From: Clostridiales bacterium
GTDB taxonomy: Bacteria > Bacillota > Clostridia > Oscillospirales > Oscillospiraceae
Direction: 5' to 3'
Assembly: GCA_029265975.1 (NCBI GenBank)
Contig: JAJUGN010000001.1
Location: forward strand, 1 to 64,000
DNA: 64,000 nt
The notes beneath the pieces are model-generated. The model did not search any database. It was given only the letters and a program-made list of their open reading frames with translations, and was not told the DNA's origin. Of the stretch, positions 1 to 8,749 are shown in pieces. The stretch's first letter is position 1. Each line of letters begins with the position of its first letter. The position numbers were made by a program, and so were the translations under genes.

Positions 1-65
1 AGTTCCTTCCCAATGGCATAGGCGCTCTTACCGCGCTGCGCTTTTTCTCGTATCATAAGTATCAT
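1..65 (-). CDS. istA: IS21-family transposase IstA, N-terminal fragment at window edge
   Basis: Only the first 21 codons are inside the window. The peptide (MILMIREKAQRGKSAYAIGKEL) resembles the N-terminal helix-turn-helix of IS21 IstA transposases, which usually begin with a short 'IRE...G.S...IA.EL' helix. An AAGGAG sequence lies just upstream of the ATG at 65; a second ATG at 56 is also possible. IstA is the DDE transposase that, with the ATPase IstB, moves the element. The neighbouring 115 bp carry the element's terminal repeats. Confidence 0.5.
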   Translation of the reverse strand, partial: MILMIREKAQRGKSAYAIGKE

Positions 66-180
66 CCCACTCCTTAGCATTGGCCTCACCCCACAATCTA
101 TTTTCGATCATGGTAGCCGTTTTTGTTGAGTGGGTCAATTCTCACCGGCGTTTTCGGTCAATTATATCCCGGCGATCACA
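1..180 (-). mobile_element. Terminal part of an IS21-like insertion sequence
   Basis: The minus strand reads inward from position 180 with TGTGATCGCC, followed by spaced copies of a motif like AATTGACC..AACGCCGGTGA, which is the layout of the multiple terminal repeats at IS21-family ends (TG at the tip). A short leader then runs into the first codons of an istA-like transposase. The rest of the element lies left of the window, so its integrity cannot be judged. Family assignment is from general knowledge of IS21 ends. Confidence 0.55.
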
Positions 181-457
181 TCAAGTACTGCTTTCTTTCT
201 ATCTTCAAGGGAATAAATGGGCAACCTCCTTACTTTTTGGTCCAGGATTTTGTCCCCACCCCCTTGACACATCTTACAAAATGATGAAATCCGAGATGCT
301 TGAGGCCGTAATTATGCGCTATCTTTACTTTGCTGAAGGCAGCTGTACTTTCCTTTTCAGGGTGCGCACCCCAATGCTCCTTTATGTATTAAGATTTGAT
401 GAGAATTTACAATAGTCAGAACTACCGTCATATCCGGTTGTTGCTTAGCTCAAATTG

Positions 458-522
458 AGAAGGCCAACCCTTTCGGGCTGACCTTCTTTCTTTTCGGGGC
501 TTCTTTTTGAGACAGCCCCTTT
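458..522 (+). terminator. Two adjacent hairpins, first with U-rich tail
   Basis: Hairpin 1 pairs 458-470 with 475-487 (loop TTTC, two mismatches) and is followed by TTCTTTT, so it is an intrinsic terminator on the plus strand. Hairpin 2 (GGGGCT...AGCCCC, about 497-520) follows. No plus-strand gene is seen upstream inside the window. The pair may also limit read-through from the minus-strand operon ending at 548. The rest of 181-547 holds no gene I can support. Confidence 0.5.
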
Positions 523-547
523 CAACTTTAACTTTTTAATTGACGGT

Positions 548-1333
548 TTAGAAGGCATACTGGAAGCTATTGTAAGCGCTGATTCCCATTATGACTATCA
601 TCAAAATTATGAAAAGCTTTTCAACAGCCTTGTTGTCCATTTTTTTGTATAAATATCGCCCCAGAATTCCGCCTAGAATTCCTCCTGCAACCATCATAAT
701 CAGCGTCATCCAGTCAAATTGAGGAACCGTATGCGTTACAAGTGTGGAAATGAGACTTGCAATCTGGCTAAACAAAATTATGTATAGGCTGTTCTGGGCC
801 GCGGTTTTTGTGTCCATCGAAAAGAAAAAGTACAGTACCACCAGGTTTATCGGGCCGCCCCCTATCCCCAAAAAGCTCGACATTATTCCCAGGAAGAACC
901 CTATTAGTATGCAAACAAACTTGCTGTTAATCTTTAATGTCTTTATCTTGTCTTTTCGCAACGTATAGATTAGCGTTCCCAATGTGATAAGCAGTAAGCA
1001 AACAGACTGTACGGCTCCCACGGTATTCCCGTTTGCAAACAGGTTTTTAACTGCAGTAAATAATTCTTTACCCACCACTCCGCCTATGGCCGCTCCTGCT
1101 GCCAGCGCTGTTCCGGTTTTCAGATCGACCTTGTTTTCTTTCGCTAATATCGCCTTCCCTACAGAATAAAAAGACATTGAAAGCACTGTGCAGCCTGAAA
1201 GAAAGCTAATCGTCGAAACGCTGCCGACCTTAAAAAAATCCAGAGTCGGTTTGATTATAACCCCGCCGCCGACGCCGCAAATCGCCCCAACCAAGGAAGA
1301 TAGGATCGCAATTACAAAGCAGATAAAGATCAT
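548..1333 (-). CDS. TauE/SafE-family membrane anion exporter
   Basis: This 261-residue, highly hydrophobic protein has the two-half layout of the TauE/SafE family. Glycine-rich loops follow the first helix of each half: G-x-GGG near residues 20-24 ('GVGGGVIIKP') and 'GIGGGPINL' near 157-165. The family exports sulfite, sulfoacetate and related organosulfur anions or other small anions. It is the last gene of the sulfatase operon, about 20 bp after the glycosidase. A role in disposing of sulfate, or of a sulfonate, released by the three sulfatases is therefore attractive, but this is inference from position. The start ATG at 1333 was chosen because it opens directly into the first membrane helix. 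Substrate is unknown. Confidence 0.85.
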   Translation of the reverse strand: MIFICFVIAILSSLVGAICGVGGGVIIKPTLDFFKVGSVSTISFLSGCTVLSMSFYSVGKAILAKENKVDLKTGTALAAGAAIGGVVGKELFTAVKNLFANGNTVGAVQSVCLLLITLGTLIYTLRKDKIKTLKINSKFVCILIGFFLGIMSSFLGIGGGPINLVVLYFFFSMDTKTAAQNSLYIILFSQIASLISTLVTHTVPQFDWMTLIMMVAGGILGGILGRYLYKKMDNKAVEKLFIILMIVIMGISAYNSFQYAF

Positions 1334-1354
1334 TTTTTACCACCTTAATTAATA

Positions 1355-3799
1355 CTAATTCACAAAGACTCGACATGTATAAGAACGAGCTCCCATAATG
1401 TTTGCCTTTTCCCCAACAAGCTTTGCTGACAGCTTAAGCGGCAGCTCTTTAGCGCTTGTCCCAACCATAATATTGAGCGTACCGGGTTCTACAACAAATT
1501 CCATATCTTCATTATAATAACCAAGCTGTGCCATCTTTAGGTCAAAGCTGACTGTTTTTTCTTCTCCCGGCTCCAGAGAAACGCGAATAAATCCGCAGAG
1601 CTGCTTATTCGGGCGTATTACATGCGCGCCACTAAAGCTTGTATAAAGCTGCACAACCTCGTCGCCGCTTCTTGTACCAGTATTTTTAACCTTGCAGGAT
1701 ACGATAACTTCACCGTTTGTTGGTACTTCATTTGAAGATAAAATTAAATCACTAAGCTCGAAGCTTGTATAGCTAAGTCCGAAACCGAAGTGATACAAAG
1801 GATCATCTGGGCCGTCCACATATCCTCCGGAAAATATTGTGCTAGCTCCGCTGTTGGCATCAGCACCGCTGCAGTAACCGCTTCCTATCCTGTGGTTGTA
1901 GTAAAGCGGGACCTGCCCGACATGCCTTGGAACGGTTAAAGGAAGTTTTCCGCCTGGATTTACCTTTCCGCTCAATACATTAGCAATTGCCTTACCCGCA
2001 TGAGGTCCCGGCATCCAAGCCTGGAGTATCGCGGAGACGTTTTTATCGGCCCAATTAACGCCAAAACAGCCCGGTCCGTAAAGAATGACTACAACCGGTT
2101 TTCCCGTGGCGGCAACAGCTTCGAGAAGCTGCTGCTGTACTCCAGGCAAATCTAACGATGAACGGTCCTTGCCCTCTCCGCCGGTTACATTGACCCAGCC
2201 GCAATTGCCGCCAAGGGCTAGAACCGCGACATCGCTTTCCTCCGCCGTTTTAACGGCCTCGGCAAAACCATCTGTTGATCTGTCTATTATCTTGCAGCCC
2301 TCGGCATACTTAACATCAAAGCATTCTTCAAGCGCTTCCTTAAGTGTTGCAGCACCAGCTTTACGCAGCACACCGTTCATATCGTCGAGCTGCTTAATTT
2401 CATCCTCTGTAAATATTGAAAACATAGTTTCAAAGGGTCCTAAGGGCCCCTTGCCTTTTTCTTCCTTATGCTTTGCCGCCTCGTCGGCAATACCGTTGAA
2501 GGTTACGGCTCCGTTATTGACACCGGCATGCATCATCTCTATATATGCGGGATATGTATAACCGCTTACGGGATAGCGCAGAGATTCGGCATGAGGCCCT
2601 ATCACAGCAACTTTTATGCCCTTATTAAGGGGCAGTATGCCGTCGTTCTTGAGCATTATTATAGATTTTTCAGCTATCTTCTGGCTAAGCTCCTGACTTT
2701 CACGAGTGGCCATGTTTATGCTGACATTAGTTCTCTCGGAATACGGGTTCTCGAAAAGACCGCATTTAAACTTAACTGTAAGCACTCTGCGCACAGACTC
2801 GTCTATCAGCGCTTCATCCAGATCACCAGACTTTACGTAATTCGTAAGATTGCGGAAGGACGCTCCGACCGGAATCTCGGTGTCGAGCCCGCCCTTTTTT
2901 GCTATCAGGCCGGCTTCCATATAGTCTTTTGATATGTGATAATAATTGAACATTTTAAGTATTGCCGCGCCGTCGGAGGTAAGAACGCCTTTGAACTTCA
3001 TGACATCGCGGAGAAGCTTTCTGGCGATATCCTTATTTGCTCCTACCGGAAGACCGTTTATTTCAGAATAGCTTGCCATCATAGCATCAAGGCCGGCTTC
3101 GTTTGCCGCCGCTTCAAACGGGGTAGCAAAGATTTCGTAAAGCTCCCTGTCATTCATACGGGTTATCGCGGCGTTGAGTCCCCCTTGTGTTTCTGCATAG
3201 GCAAGAAAGTGCTTGGCTATACAGCTTACACCCTGGGCCTGCATGCTTTTAATATATTCGATTCCCATTTGGCTGATAAGATATGGGTCCTCTCCGAAGG
3301 TCTCGTAAGTTCTGCCCCAGCGCGGATCTCGAGAAACGTCAAGAACCGGGCTCATTGCCGAGGTTATTCCGACGGAACGAGACTCTCTGCCGATTATTGA
3401 GCTCATTTCACCGGCAAGTTCCGGCTGCCAAGTAGAAGCGAGATTAAGCATCGATGGGAAGACCGTACCACCTGCCGCTGGATATCCGCATAGGTTTTCC
3501 GACTGCAGTGCTACAGGTATTCCGAGCCTTGTTTCCTTAACAAAAAACTCCTGAATCTCATTTGTCGCGGCGGCAATTCTGTCGGGGTTTGAAAGGCCTA
3601 ACATCGAATACTGGGTAATGCGGCCAAGCCCGTCTGAGAACTTCTCTTTTAGCTTCTTCTTGCTAACTTTTCCGTCCTCAATTACACTGGCGGGAAGGTC
3701 GCCACAAAGCTGCGCAACCTTCTCCTCCAGCGTCATTATAGAAAGCAGATCTTCAACGCGGCTTTCTATAGGTTGATTCTTATCCTGATATATTCTCAC
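1355..3799 (-). CDS. Glycoside hydrolase family 3 (beta-glycosidase)
   Basis: An 814-residue GH3 enzyme in the three-domain bacterial layout: N-terminal TIM barrel, alpha/beta sandwich (GH3_C, about 390-640) and a C-terminal fibronectin-III-like domain (about 700-790). The barrel shows 'DPRWGRTYETFGEDP' near 158-172 and 'AKHFLAYAE' near 195-203. The likely nucleophile is Asp276 in 'GVLTSDGAAI'. GH3 members include beta-glucosidases, beta-xylosidases and N-acetylglucosaminidases, and the sequence alone does not fix the sugar. There is no signal peptide, so it acts in the cytoplasm on an imported glycoside. The start is GTG, with AGGGAG a little far upstream (about 13 nt). It sits between the LarA-like gene and the exporter gene of the same operon. 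Confidence 0.93.
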   Translation of the reverse strand: MRIYQDKNQPIESRVEDLLSIMTLEEKVAQLCGDLPASVIEDGKVSKKKLKEKFSDGLGRITQYSMLGLSNPDRIAAATNEIQEFFVKETRLGIPVALQSENLCGYPAAGGTVFPSMLNLASTWQPELAGEMSSIIGRESRSVGITSAMSPVLDVSRDPRWGRTYETFGEDPYLISQMGIEYIKSMQAQGVSCIAKHFLAYAETQGGLNAAITRMNDRELYEIFATPFEAAANEAGLDAMMASYSEINGLPVGANKDIARKLLRDVMKFKGVLTSDGAAILKMFNYYHISKDYMEAGLIAKKGGLDTEIPVGASFRNLTNYVKSGDLDEALIDESVRRVLTVKFKCGLFENPYSERTNVSINMATRESQELSQKIAEKSIIMLKNDGILPLNKGIKVAVIGPHAESLRYPVSGYTYPAYIEMMHAGVNNGAVTFNGIADEAAKHKEEKGKGPLGPFETMFSIFTEDEIKQLDDMNGVLRKAGAATLKEALEECFDVKYAEGCKIIDRSTDGFAEAVKTAEESDVAVLALGGNCGWVNVTGGEGKDRSSLDLPGVQQQLLEAVAATGKPVVVILYGPGCFGVNWADKNVSAILQAWMPGPHAGKAIANVLSGKVNPGGKLPLTVPRHVGQVPLYYNHRIGSGYCSGADANSGASTIFSGGYVDGPDDPLYHFGFGLSYTSFELSDLILSSNEVPTNGEVIVSCKVKNTGTRSGDEVVQLYTSFSGAHVIRPNKQLCGFIRVSLEPGEEKTVSFDLKMAQLGYYNEDMEFVVEPGTLNIMVGTSAKELPLKLSAKLVGEKANIMGARSYTCRVFVN

Positions 3800-3817
3800 T
3801 TTTACAAAGCCACTCCC

Positions 3818-5302
3818 TTATCCGCAGCAGGGATGATTTACGTTTATGCTTGTGCTGTTTTGTGCCGGATCTTTCATGCAAAGATGAACCGAAGCGGTTT
3901 TAAAGGTACGGGGAAGCGCGAGAATGTTTGGCTTAGGTCCGACATACTTCTTCATGGCATCGGCCAGGGCTTCCTCGAACGTCGCCCTCGTTTTGAGTCC
4001 CATGCCTCTTGCGTAGCCGGGCTCCTGCGCTCCGACGAGGTAGATTGCCGATGCATTCTCTTCCGCAATGTGTGCACAACTCATCATCGAAAAGCCATGA
4101 AACGGGTGGAAGGCGTTGCAATAACGGTATTTTCTAATATATTCCTCGTTAGTTGCAAAATACTCTCCGTAACGGTTTAAATCAGGCAGCACATTCATAT
4201 AGTCATGCTGGAACATATCATAGCATTCCCTGAGATATGGCCAAAGCTCATCATGAAAATAACCATTGCAGATTGATGAACATATTATAACACACTTATC
4301 GCTCATTACTCTCTTATGTCTGATAATTTGTGCCGAAATTGCCTGCATTAGCATGATCGGGTTAGTGCCCATCCCTTCTCCGTAGTGGAAAAACTGCGGC
4401 ATCCCAAATACCATTATGTCGTACTTCTTTTCCGCCCAGTGAACATAGGTGCGCTTATCGGCGGTAGCCCAGGATATGGGCTGCATCTCCTTAGCGTATC
4501 CGCTGTTGATTTCAATCTGCCGTGATTTTGTGTCCAGCACGGCGTCGCAGCAGAAGAACTTTTTACCCATACACTTTTCCATATGCTGGCCGATTTCATC
4601 AAACTTCGAGCGCATCAGTGAATTGCTGTTTACCGGAGTAAAATCCTTCCTGTGCATCACCTCGGGAACATGATGCGAGGCGATAGAGCGCCAATGCGTT
4701 ATGCCTGTGGCGCAATGCTTATAGCCTCCCGAGTAGCCCCCATAAGGATTGCCCTGCGTGTGTCCAATTAAGATTGGCACATCGCAGTCGTAAACATACT
4801 TATTCATTATCACCGGGTCGCCGCGGTCTGTTTTGCCAAGGTCGACCAAATGCTCATAATCCTCACTGTCGTGGTTTATTATCTGATGGCTGTACCAGAA
4901 TTCATTGAACAACTCGTCGCCGAGGACTCCGCGAATCTCCTGCTCAGTATTTTTGCGATGCAAGCCGTTTGAGCATAGAAGAAGAATGTCTTTCTTCTCC
5001 ACGCCAGCAGCATAAAGCTCCTTCAGAATAAGCTTTATGCTTATTTTTCTGTGTGATGTCGCCTGTTCTCCGCCCTTTACGCGGTCGGGAAACACTATCA
5101 CGCACTTGCTTCCCTTGTGCGCAAGCTCAGAAAGGGGCGGCATGCCAATCGGATTACGTAAGCTCTTAAGGGTTTCCTCTTCAATCTTATCCTCCGGTAT
5201 ATAAGGCGGATCAGGCACCGTTTCACCCGGCACAAAAACGTCAGTCCAGTCAGGCAGTTCGGCGCTCATCATCCCCAGGCCGTATTCAAATTCAAGCTTC
5301 AT
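3818..5302 (-). CDS. LarA-like nickel-pincer 2-hydroxyacid racemase/epimerase (DUF2088)
   Basis: A 494-residue protein of the lactate racemase LarA superfamily. The N-terminal DUF2088 half carries Asp73-Arg74 ('FPDR'), His115 ('GLHRK') and His181, followed by the 'GGYSGGYK' loop whose Lys195 corresponds to the lysine that holds the NPN nickel-pincer cofactor in LarA. His210 and His211 follow. LarA relatives racemise or epimerise 2-hydroxyacids from lactate to longer aldonate-like acids. Company with sulfatases, an aldolase and a TIM paralogue suggests a sugar-acid intermediate rather than lactate, which is inference. It is about 70 residues longer than LarA itself. LarB, LarC and LarE, which build the cofactor, are not in this window. 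The gene lies 6 bp after the TIM paralogue gene. Confidence 0.85.
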   Translation of the reverse strand: MKLEFEYGLGMMSAELPDWTDVFVPGETVPDPPYIPEDKIEEETLKSLRNPIGMPPLSELAHKGSKCVIVFPDRVKGGEQATSHRKISIKLILKELYAAGVEKKDILLLCSNGLHRKNTEQEIRGVLGDELFNEFWYSHQIINHDSEDYEHLVDLGKTDRGDPVIMNKYVYDCDVPILIGHTQGNPYGGYSGGYKHCATGITHWRSIASHHVPEVMHRKDFTPVNSNSLMRSKFDEIGQHMEKCMGKKFFCCDAVLDTKSRQIEINSGYAKEMQPISWATADKRTYVHWAEKKYDIMVFGMPQFFHYGEGMGTNPIMLMQAISAQIIRHKRVMSDKCVIICSSICNGYFHDELWPYLRECYDMFQHDYMNVLPDLNRYGEYFATNEEYIRKYRYCNAFHPFHGFSMMSCAHIAEENASAIYLVGAQEPGYARGMGLKTRATFEEALADAMKKYVGPKPNILALPRTFKTASVHLCMKDPAQNSTSINVNHPCCG

Positions 5303-5308
5303 TTCATC

Positions 5309-6145
5309 CTACCTTCCCAAATATGCACTGATGATTTCGAGGTATTCCTCAGGGTAGAATCCGATTTCTCCTGAGAATCTCGTGAGTGCAATTAATCCTC
5401 CGTCAATTACTGGTATGGAAGCCAGCATTTTTGCGTTTTCAAGCTTTAGCCCGCCGCCATATACAACATCCATGCCGTTTGTTTTATTTTTAACGAATTT
5501 CGCGATTTTAGTAATATACTCCTTGTTGGGAGGAGTTTTTCCAGGACCTATTGACCATACGGGCTCGTATGCTATAACTACATTTGATGTATCTACGCCA
5601 TTAAGCCCGATTTGAAGCTGTTCTTCTAGCACCTCCTGCCAAACATCCTGCTCTTCGCCTGTTTCTCCAATGCAGTACAGAACTTTAAGCCCCTGAGAAA
5701 CGGCAATGGTAATTTCCTTATTCAGCAGCCTGTTAACGGCAGCCGAATTGTTAATGTCCGTCTCCGCAAGAATACCCTTCTTATCCATGCGTTCCTCACA
5801 ATGTCCTATGATTGTTGCGGTGCAGCCCATAGCTTTTACAATCGAGGCCGGGCGATTTGATGTAAACGCACCGAAGTTTCCCCCTAACTCGGTGTCGAAG
5901 CGGTAGACGCTTTGGCTGCCAATCTGTATCGGACTGTTTTCGCTTAATGCACTTACAGCGCTCAAAATATGCGCTTCGGGAAAAAACTGTATGAATTCAA
6001 CCTCTTTAGGGTCGTATTTTTTCAAGTATTCCTGGGTGCTTTTAACTATGTATGGGCCCCAGTCTTTTAGAGCCGCCAATCTGTTAACTCCGCCGTTTTC
6101 AACAGGTACGTCAAATCGCTTTAGGTTCAGATATATATGTTTCAA
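5309..6145 (-). CDS. Triosephosphate isomerase family protein (TIM paralogue)
   Basis: At 278 residues this is somewhat longer than housekeeping TpiA (about 250), but it keeps the catalytic set: Asn7 and Lys9 ('NLK'), His115 in 'IIGHCEER' (classical GHSERR) and Glu194 in 'AYEPVWSIG'. The phosphate-binding 'YGGGLK' is near 235. It therefore probably interconverts a ketose and an aldose phosphate. Divergence and operon context suggest a pathway-specific isomerase, like the TIM paralogues of tetrulose catabolism, rather than glycolytic TpiA. The start is TTG with GAGGAA six bases upstream. It sits between the class II aldolase and LarA-like genes. Confidence 0.82.
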   Translation of the reverse strand: MKHIYLNLKRFDVPVENGGVNRLAALKDWGPYIVKSTQEYLKKYDPKEVEFIQFFPEAHILSAVSALSENSPIQIGSQSVYRFDTELGGNFGAFTSNRPASIVKAMGCTATIIGHCEERMDKKGILAETDINNSAAVNRLLNKEITIAVSQGLKVLYCIGETGEEQDVWQEVLEEQLQIGLNGVDTSNVVIAYEPVWSIGPGKTPPNKEYITKIAKFVKNKTNGMDVVYGGGLKLENAKMLASIPVIDGGLIALTRFSGEIGFYPEEYLEIISAYLGR

Positions 6146-6195
6146 GAACGCTTCCTCACTTTTTATAAAAATGCTGCGGATATCAATCTGGCTGT

Positions 6196-7353
6196 TTATA
6201 TCCCTTTTTTCTTATACCGCTGCGCCATCTCATCCAGGGATATACATTCTACCAAGTAGGCCTTGCCAAAGCTTTCAAACTCGATTATCAGGGTGCCAAC
6301 TACTTCTTTTACGCCTTTTTCAATACAGCTAACGACTGCTCCTATCGCATCATTAGGCACTGTTCCAAACATTACGGTATCCATAATCGGCGGAAGAAAT
6401 ATTCTAGGATCAAAAGCAGACTTATTCTCGGTCAAAAGCTTATATATATCCCCAACCGTCTCGCTTTTTTGCAGCTCCGGTCGATTTTTAAAGAGTTCTC
6501 TCAGATTTCGGGTCACAGCCAGACGTATATCAGTATCAACGTTAATCTTTCCTATGCCAAGCTTAGAAACTTCTTTTAGCTGCTGCATGGAAATACCGTG
6601 TGCATCTCTTATGTCTCCGCCCAGTTCGTTAATTTCCTTGACTATGTACTGAGGAACTGTTGAGGATCCGTGGCTTACAAGCGTACCCTCGATATTTTCG
6701 TGGCGCATGCATTCCTTGGTAGCAATCGCAATTTCTTTACGTATTACAGTATCCCGACCCTTGTTCGCTCCGTGCATTGTTCCATAGCTGATTGCAAGAG
6801 CATCGACTCCCGTCTTTTTAAAAAACTCAACTGCATCCAAGGGATTTGTGTACGTTGATTCTGCAGAAAAGACGTGATCCTCCACACCGGCTAGAACACC
6901 CAGCTCGCCTTCGACGGTAACACCACGCTCATGAGCATACTTTACCACTTCCCTAGTTAGCTCGATGTTATCCTTAAACGGCAGTGAAGAGCCGTCTATC
7001 ATAACGCTGGTATATCCGCCGTCAATCGCAGCAATGCAGGAGTCCAAATCTTTGCCATGATCTAGATGCAGCGCAATAGGTATTGGGCTTGTTTCTGCAT
7101 ACTTCTTAACCGCATTAGCAATGTTTATAGCTCCTTTTTTCTTATCCTCAAGAGTTGCGTTGCCGAAATCTACGCGTCCCCCCATAAAACCGTTGGCGAG
7201 ATCCGCTCCCTGCAGAATTGCCGCTGAGCGGAACATTTCATGAACCTCTATTACAGCCTTAGCCTGCGCTACGGCGTTTACGTTAAAAGCGCCCTGCGCG
7301 TAATTGAATTTATCTGTGGCATCCAGAATTGCTTTCATTGGAACTAAAGGCAA
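6196..7353 (-). CDS. Class II (zinc) ketose-bisphosphate aldolase
   Basis: A 385-residue class II aldolase. The N-terminus 'MPLVPMK' is typical of the family. Asp98 and the zinc ligand His99 lie in 'HLDHG' (96-100). Further family blocks are 'SYGTMHG', 'VSHGSS' (zinc and phosphate site) and 'KINVDTDIR'. Such enzymes cleave fructose-, tagatose- or related ketose (bis)phosphates to dihydroxyacetone phosphate and an aldehyde. It precedes the TIM paralogue, which could handle the triose or tetrose product. Start choice: TTG at 7353, because AGGGG lies 8-9 nt upstream and the resulting N-terminus fits the family; the in-frame ATG at 7338 would drop five conserved residues. The carbon chain length of the substrate is unknown. 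Confidence 0.9.
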   Translation of the reverse strand: MPLVPMKAILDATDKFNYAQGAFNVNAVAQAKAVIEVHEMFRSAAILQGADLANGFMGGRVDFGNATLEDKKKGAINIANAVKKYAETSPIPIALHLDHGKDLDSCIAAIDGGYTSVMIDGSSLPFKDNIELTREVVKYAHERGVTVEGELGVLAGVEDHVFSAESTYTNPLDAVEFFKKTGVDALAISYGTMHGANKGRDTVIRKEIAIATKECMRHENIEGTLVSHGSSTVPQYIVKEINELGGDIRDAHGISMQQLKEVSKLGIGKINVDTDIRLAVTRNLRELFKNRPELQKSETVGDIYKLLTENKSAFDPRIFLPPIMDTVMFGTVPNDAIGAVVSCIEKGVKEVVGTLIIEFESFGKAYLVECISLDEMAQRYKKKGI

Positions 7354-7388
7354 CGTGAATGACCCCTTTCTATCAAAATACTGCTTAA

Positions 7389-8747
7389 TTAAACTCTAAA
7401 AACTATTTTATTGAAATCTGGCAGAACTGGGTCATTCGTCTGCTCCATATACTTCTTAAGCTCACTTCTGAAGAAGCTGACTTGCTCCTGATATGACGGG
7501 TCATCTATCAGATTGTTTAGCGCATCCGGATCATTTCTGAAATCATAGAATTCTTCTCTGCAGCGGTAGTCAAAAAATCTGACACGGTCCGCAATTTCTC
7601 GATCATCCTCAGCAGCCTCCTTCATTGCTTTATATGTAAGACCTATCTTGGATTCGTTTTTGAAGAAAGTTGCTCCGTCTGCCCACGAGTTGAAAATATA
7701 ACCGAACTGACCGGTCTGCATGCAACGCATTGGGAATGAGGCCTTCATTGAGGTTGTGTTAAATTGTGTAAAGACAACATTCCGTCCTTCATGCTTTTCC
7801 CCCTTCAGAAGCGGCAGATAACTCTTACCGTCACAGCTTAGCTTGTCCAAAAGCCCAACTGCTTCGAGGATTGTTGGAGTATAGTCGATACCAGAAATAT
7901 AGTCGGTATTGTTCCAGGAACCGGGCTTAATGTGACCCGGCCAGCGTGCAATAAAAGGAGTTTTGGTGCTGTTCAGGTAGCAATTGGCCTTTGAGAACGG
8001 GAAAGCCATACCATTGTCGCTCATAAATATTACAAGCGTATCGTCAGCCATACCCGATTCGTCAAGCGCTTTGAGCACCTCACCCATTGATTCGTCGCAG
8101 CGGTGGCAGCTTGAATAATACTGTGCAAGCTCGGTCCTTATATCAGGCAAATCAGGAAGAAATCCGGGAACCCATGCTTCATCAGCAGTGTAATAACGGG
8201 AGGCATAGGTGTTGAATCCAAACGCATGTGGGTGGCTGTGGAGCTCCTGAGCGCTACCTGCAAAAGGCCTGTGAGGGTCATGCGAGTTTGCCATCAGAAA
8301 GAATGGCTTCCCTGCTTCCTTAGCCTTCTTAAAAAACTCAGCAGAATTTCTTCCGTAAATATACGGACTGCGTCCGTAGCAATTTTCAGCGTTAAAAACA
8401 TCGCTGAAGTAGTCCCATGCAAACTTGCTCTCAGGTTGGCAGTGCTCGACCTTGCCTATAATACCATTGTAGTAGCCGTTGTCTCTAAGCACCTCAGTCA
8501 AAGTAGTTACGTCTTCTCTGATGGGGTCAAAACCCAGTGCTCCATTATGGTGAGGATAAAGACCTGTCAGCATAGACTGGCGTGAGGGTTGGCAAACCGC
8601 TATAGTTACATGCGCGTTGTCAAAACGCATGCCTTCAGAAGCGAGCTTGTCAAGATTCGGAGAAATATTTTCCACAGGGCAGCCGTAGCAGCCGATTGTG
8701 TTATAGTTCATATCGTCCGCCAGAAGAAGCAGAATATTTACAGCCAT
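7389..8747 (-). CDS. Cytoplasmic sulfatase (Cys-type, heparan N-sulfatase-like)
   Basis: A 452-residue type I sulfatase. Metal-binding 'LLADDMN' opens the protein, and the modification motif C-x-P-S-R is at Cys52 ('VCQPSR'); this cysteine must be converted to formylglycine. 'FFLMANSHDPHRP' and 'VIFMSDNGMAFPF' supply further metal and substrate residues. The pattern is closest to the N-sulfoglucosamine sulfohydrolase branch, but the substrate cannot be fixed. There is no signal peptide, so desulfation happens inside the cell. Anaerobes need anSME for maturation, and none is seen here. The gene starts directly after the upstream permease stop, with AGGGG seven bases before the ATG. Confidence 0.9.
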   Translation of the reverse strand: MAVNILLLLADDMNYNTIGCYGCPVENISPNLDKLASEGMRFDNAHVTIAVCQPSRQSMLTGLYPHHNGALGFDPIREDVTTLTEVLRDNGYYNGIIGKVEHCQPESKFAWDYFSDVFNAENCYGRSPYIYGRNSAEFFKKAKEAGKPFFLMANSHDPHRPFAGSAQELHSHPHAFGFNTYASRYYTADEAWVPGFLPDLPDIRTELAQYYSSCHRCDESMGEVLKALDESGMADDTLVIFMSDNGMAFPFSKANCYLNSTKTPFIARWPGHIKPGSWNNTDYISGIDYTPTILEAVGLLDKLSCDGKSYLPLLKGEKHEGRNVVFTQFNTTSMKASFPMRCMQTGQFGYIFNSWADGATFFKNESKIGLTYKAMKEAAEDDREIADRVRFFDYRCREEFYDFRNDPDALNNLIDDPSYQEQVSFFRSELKKYMEQTNDPVLPDFNKIVFRV

Positions 8748-8749
8748 AA

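Noticed and set aside
80-415. 111-codon plus-strand frame near the left edge
   Set aside because: It runs antisense across the IS21 terminal repeats and leader, has no ribosome site and no recognisable domain.
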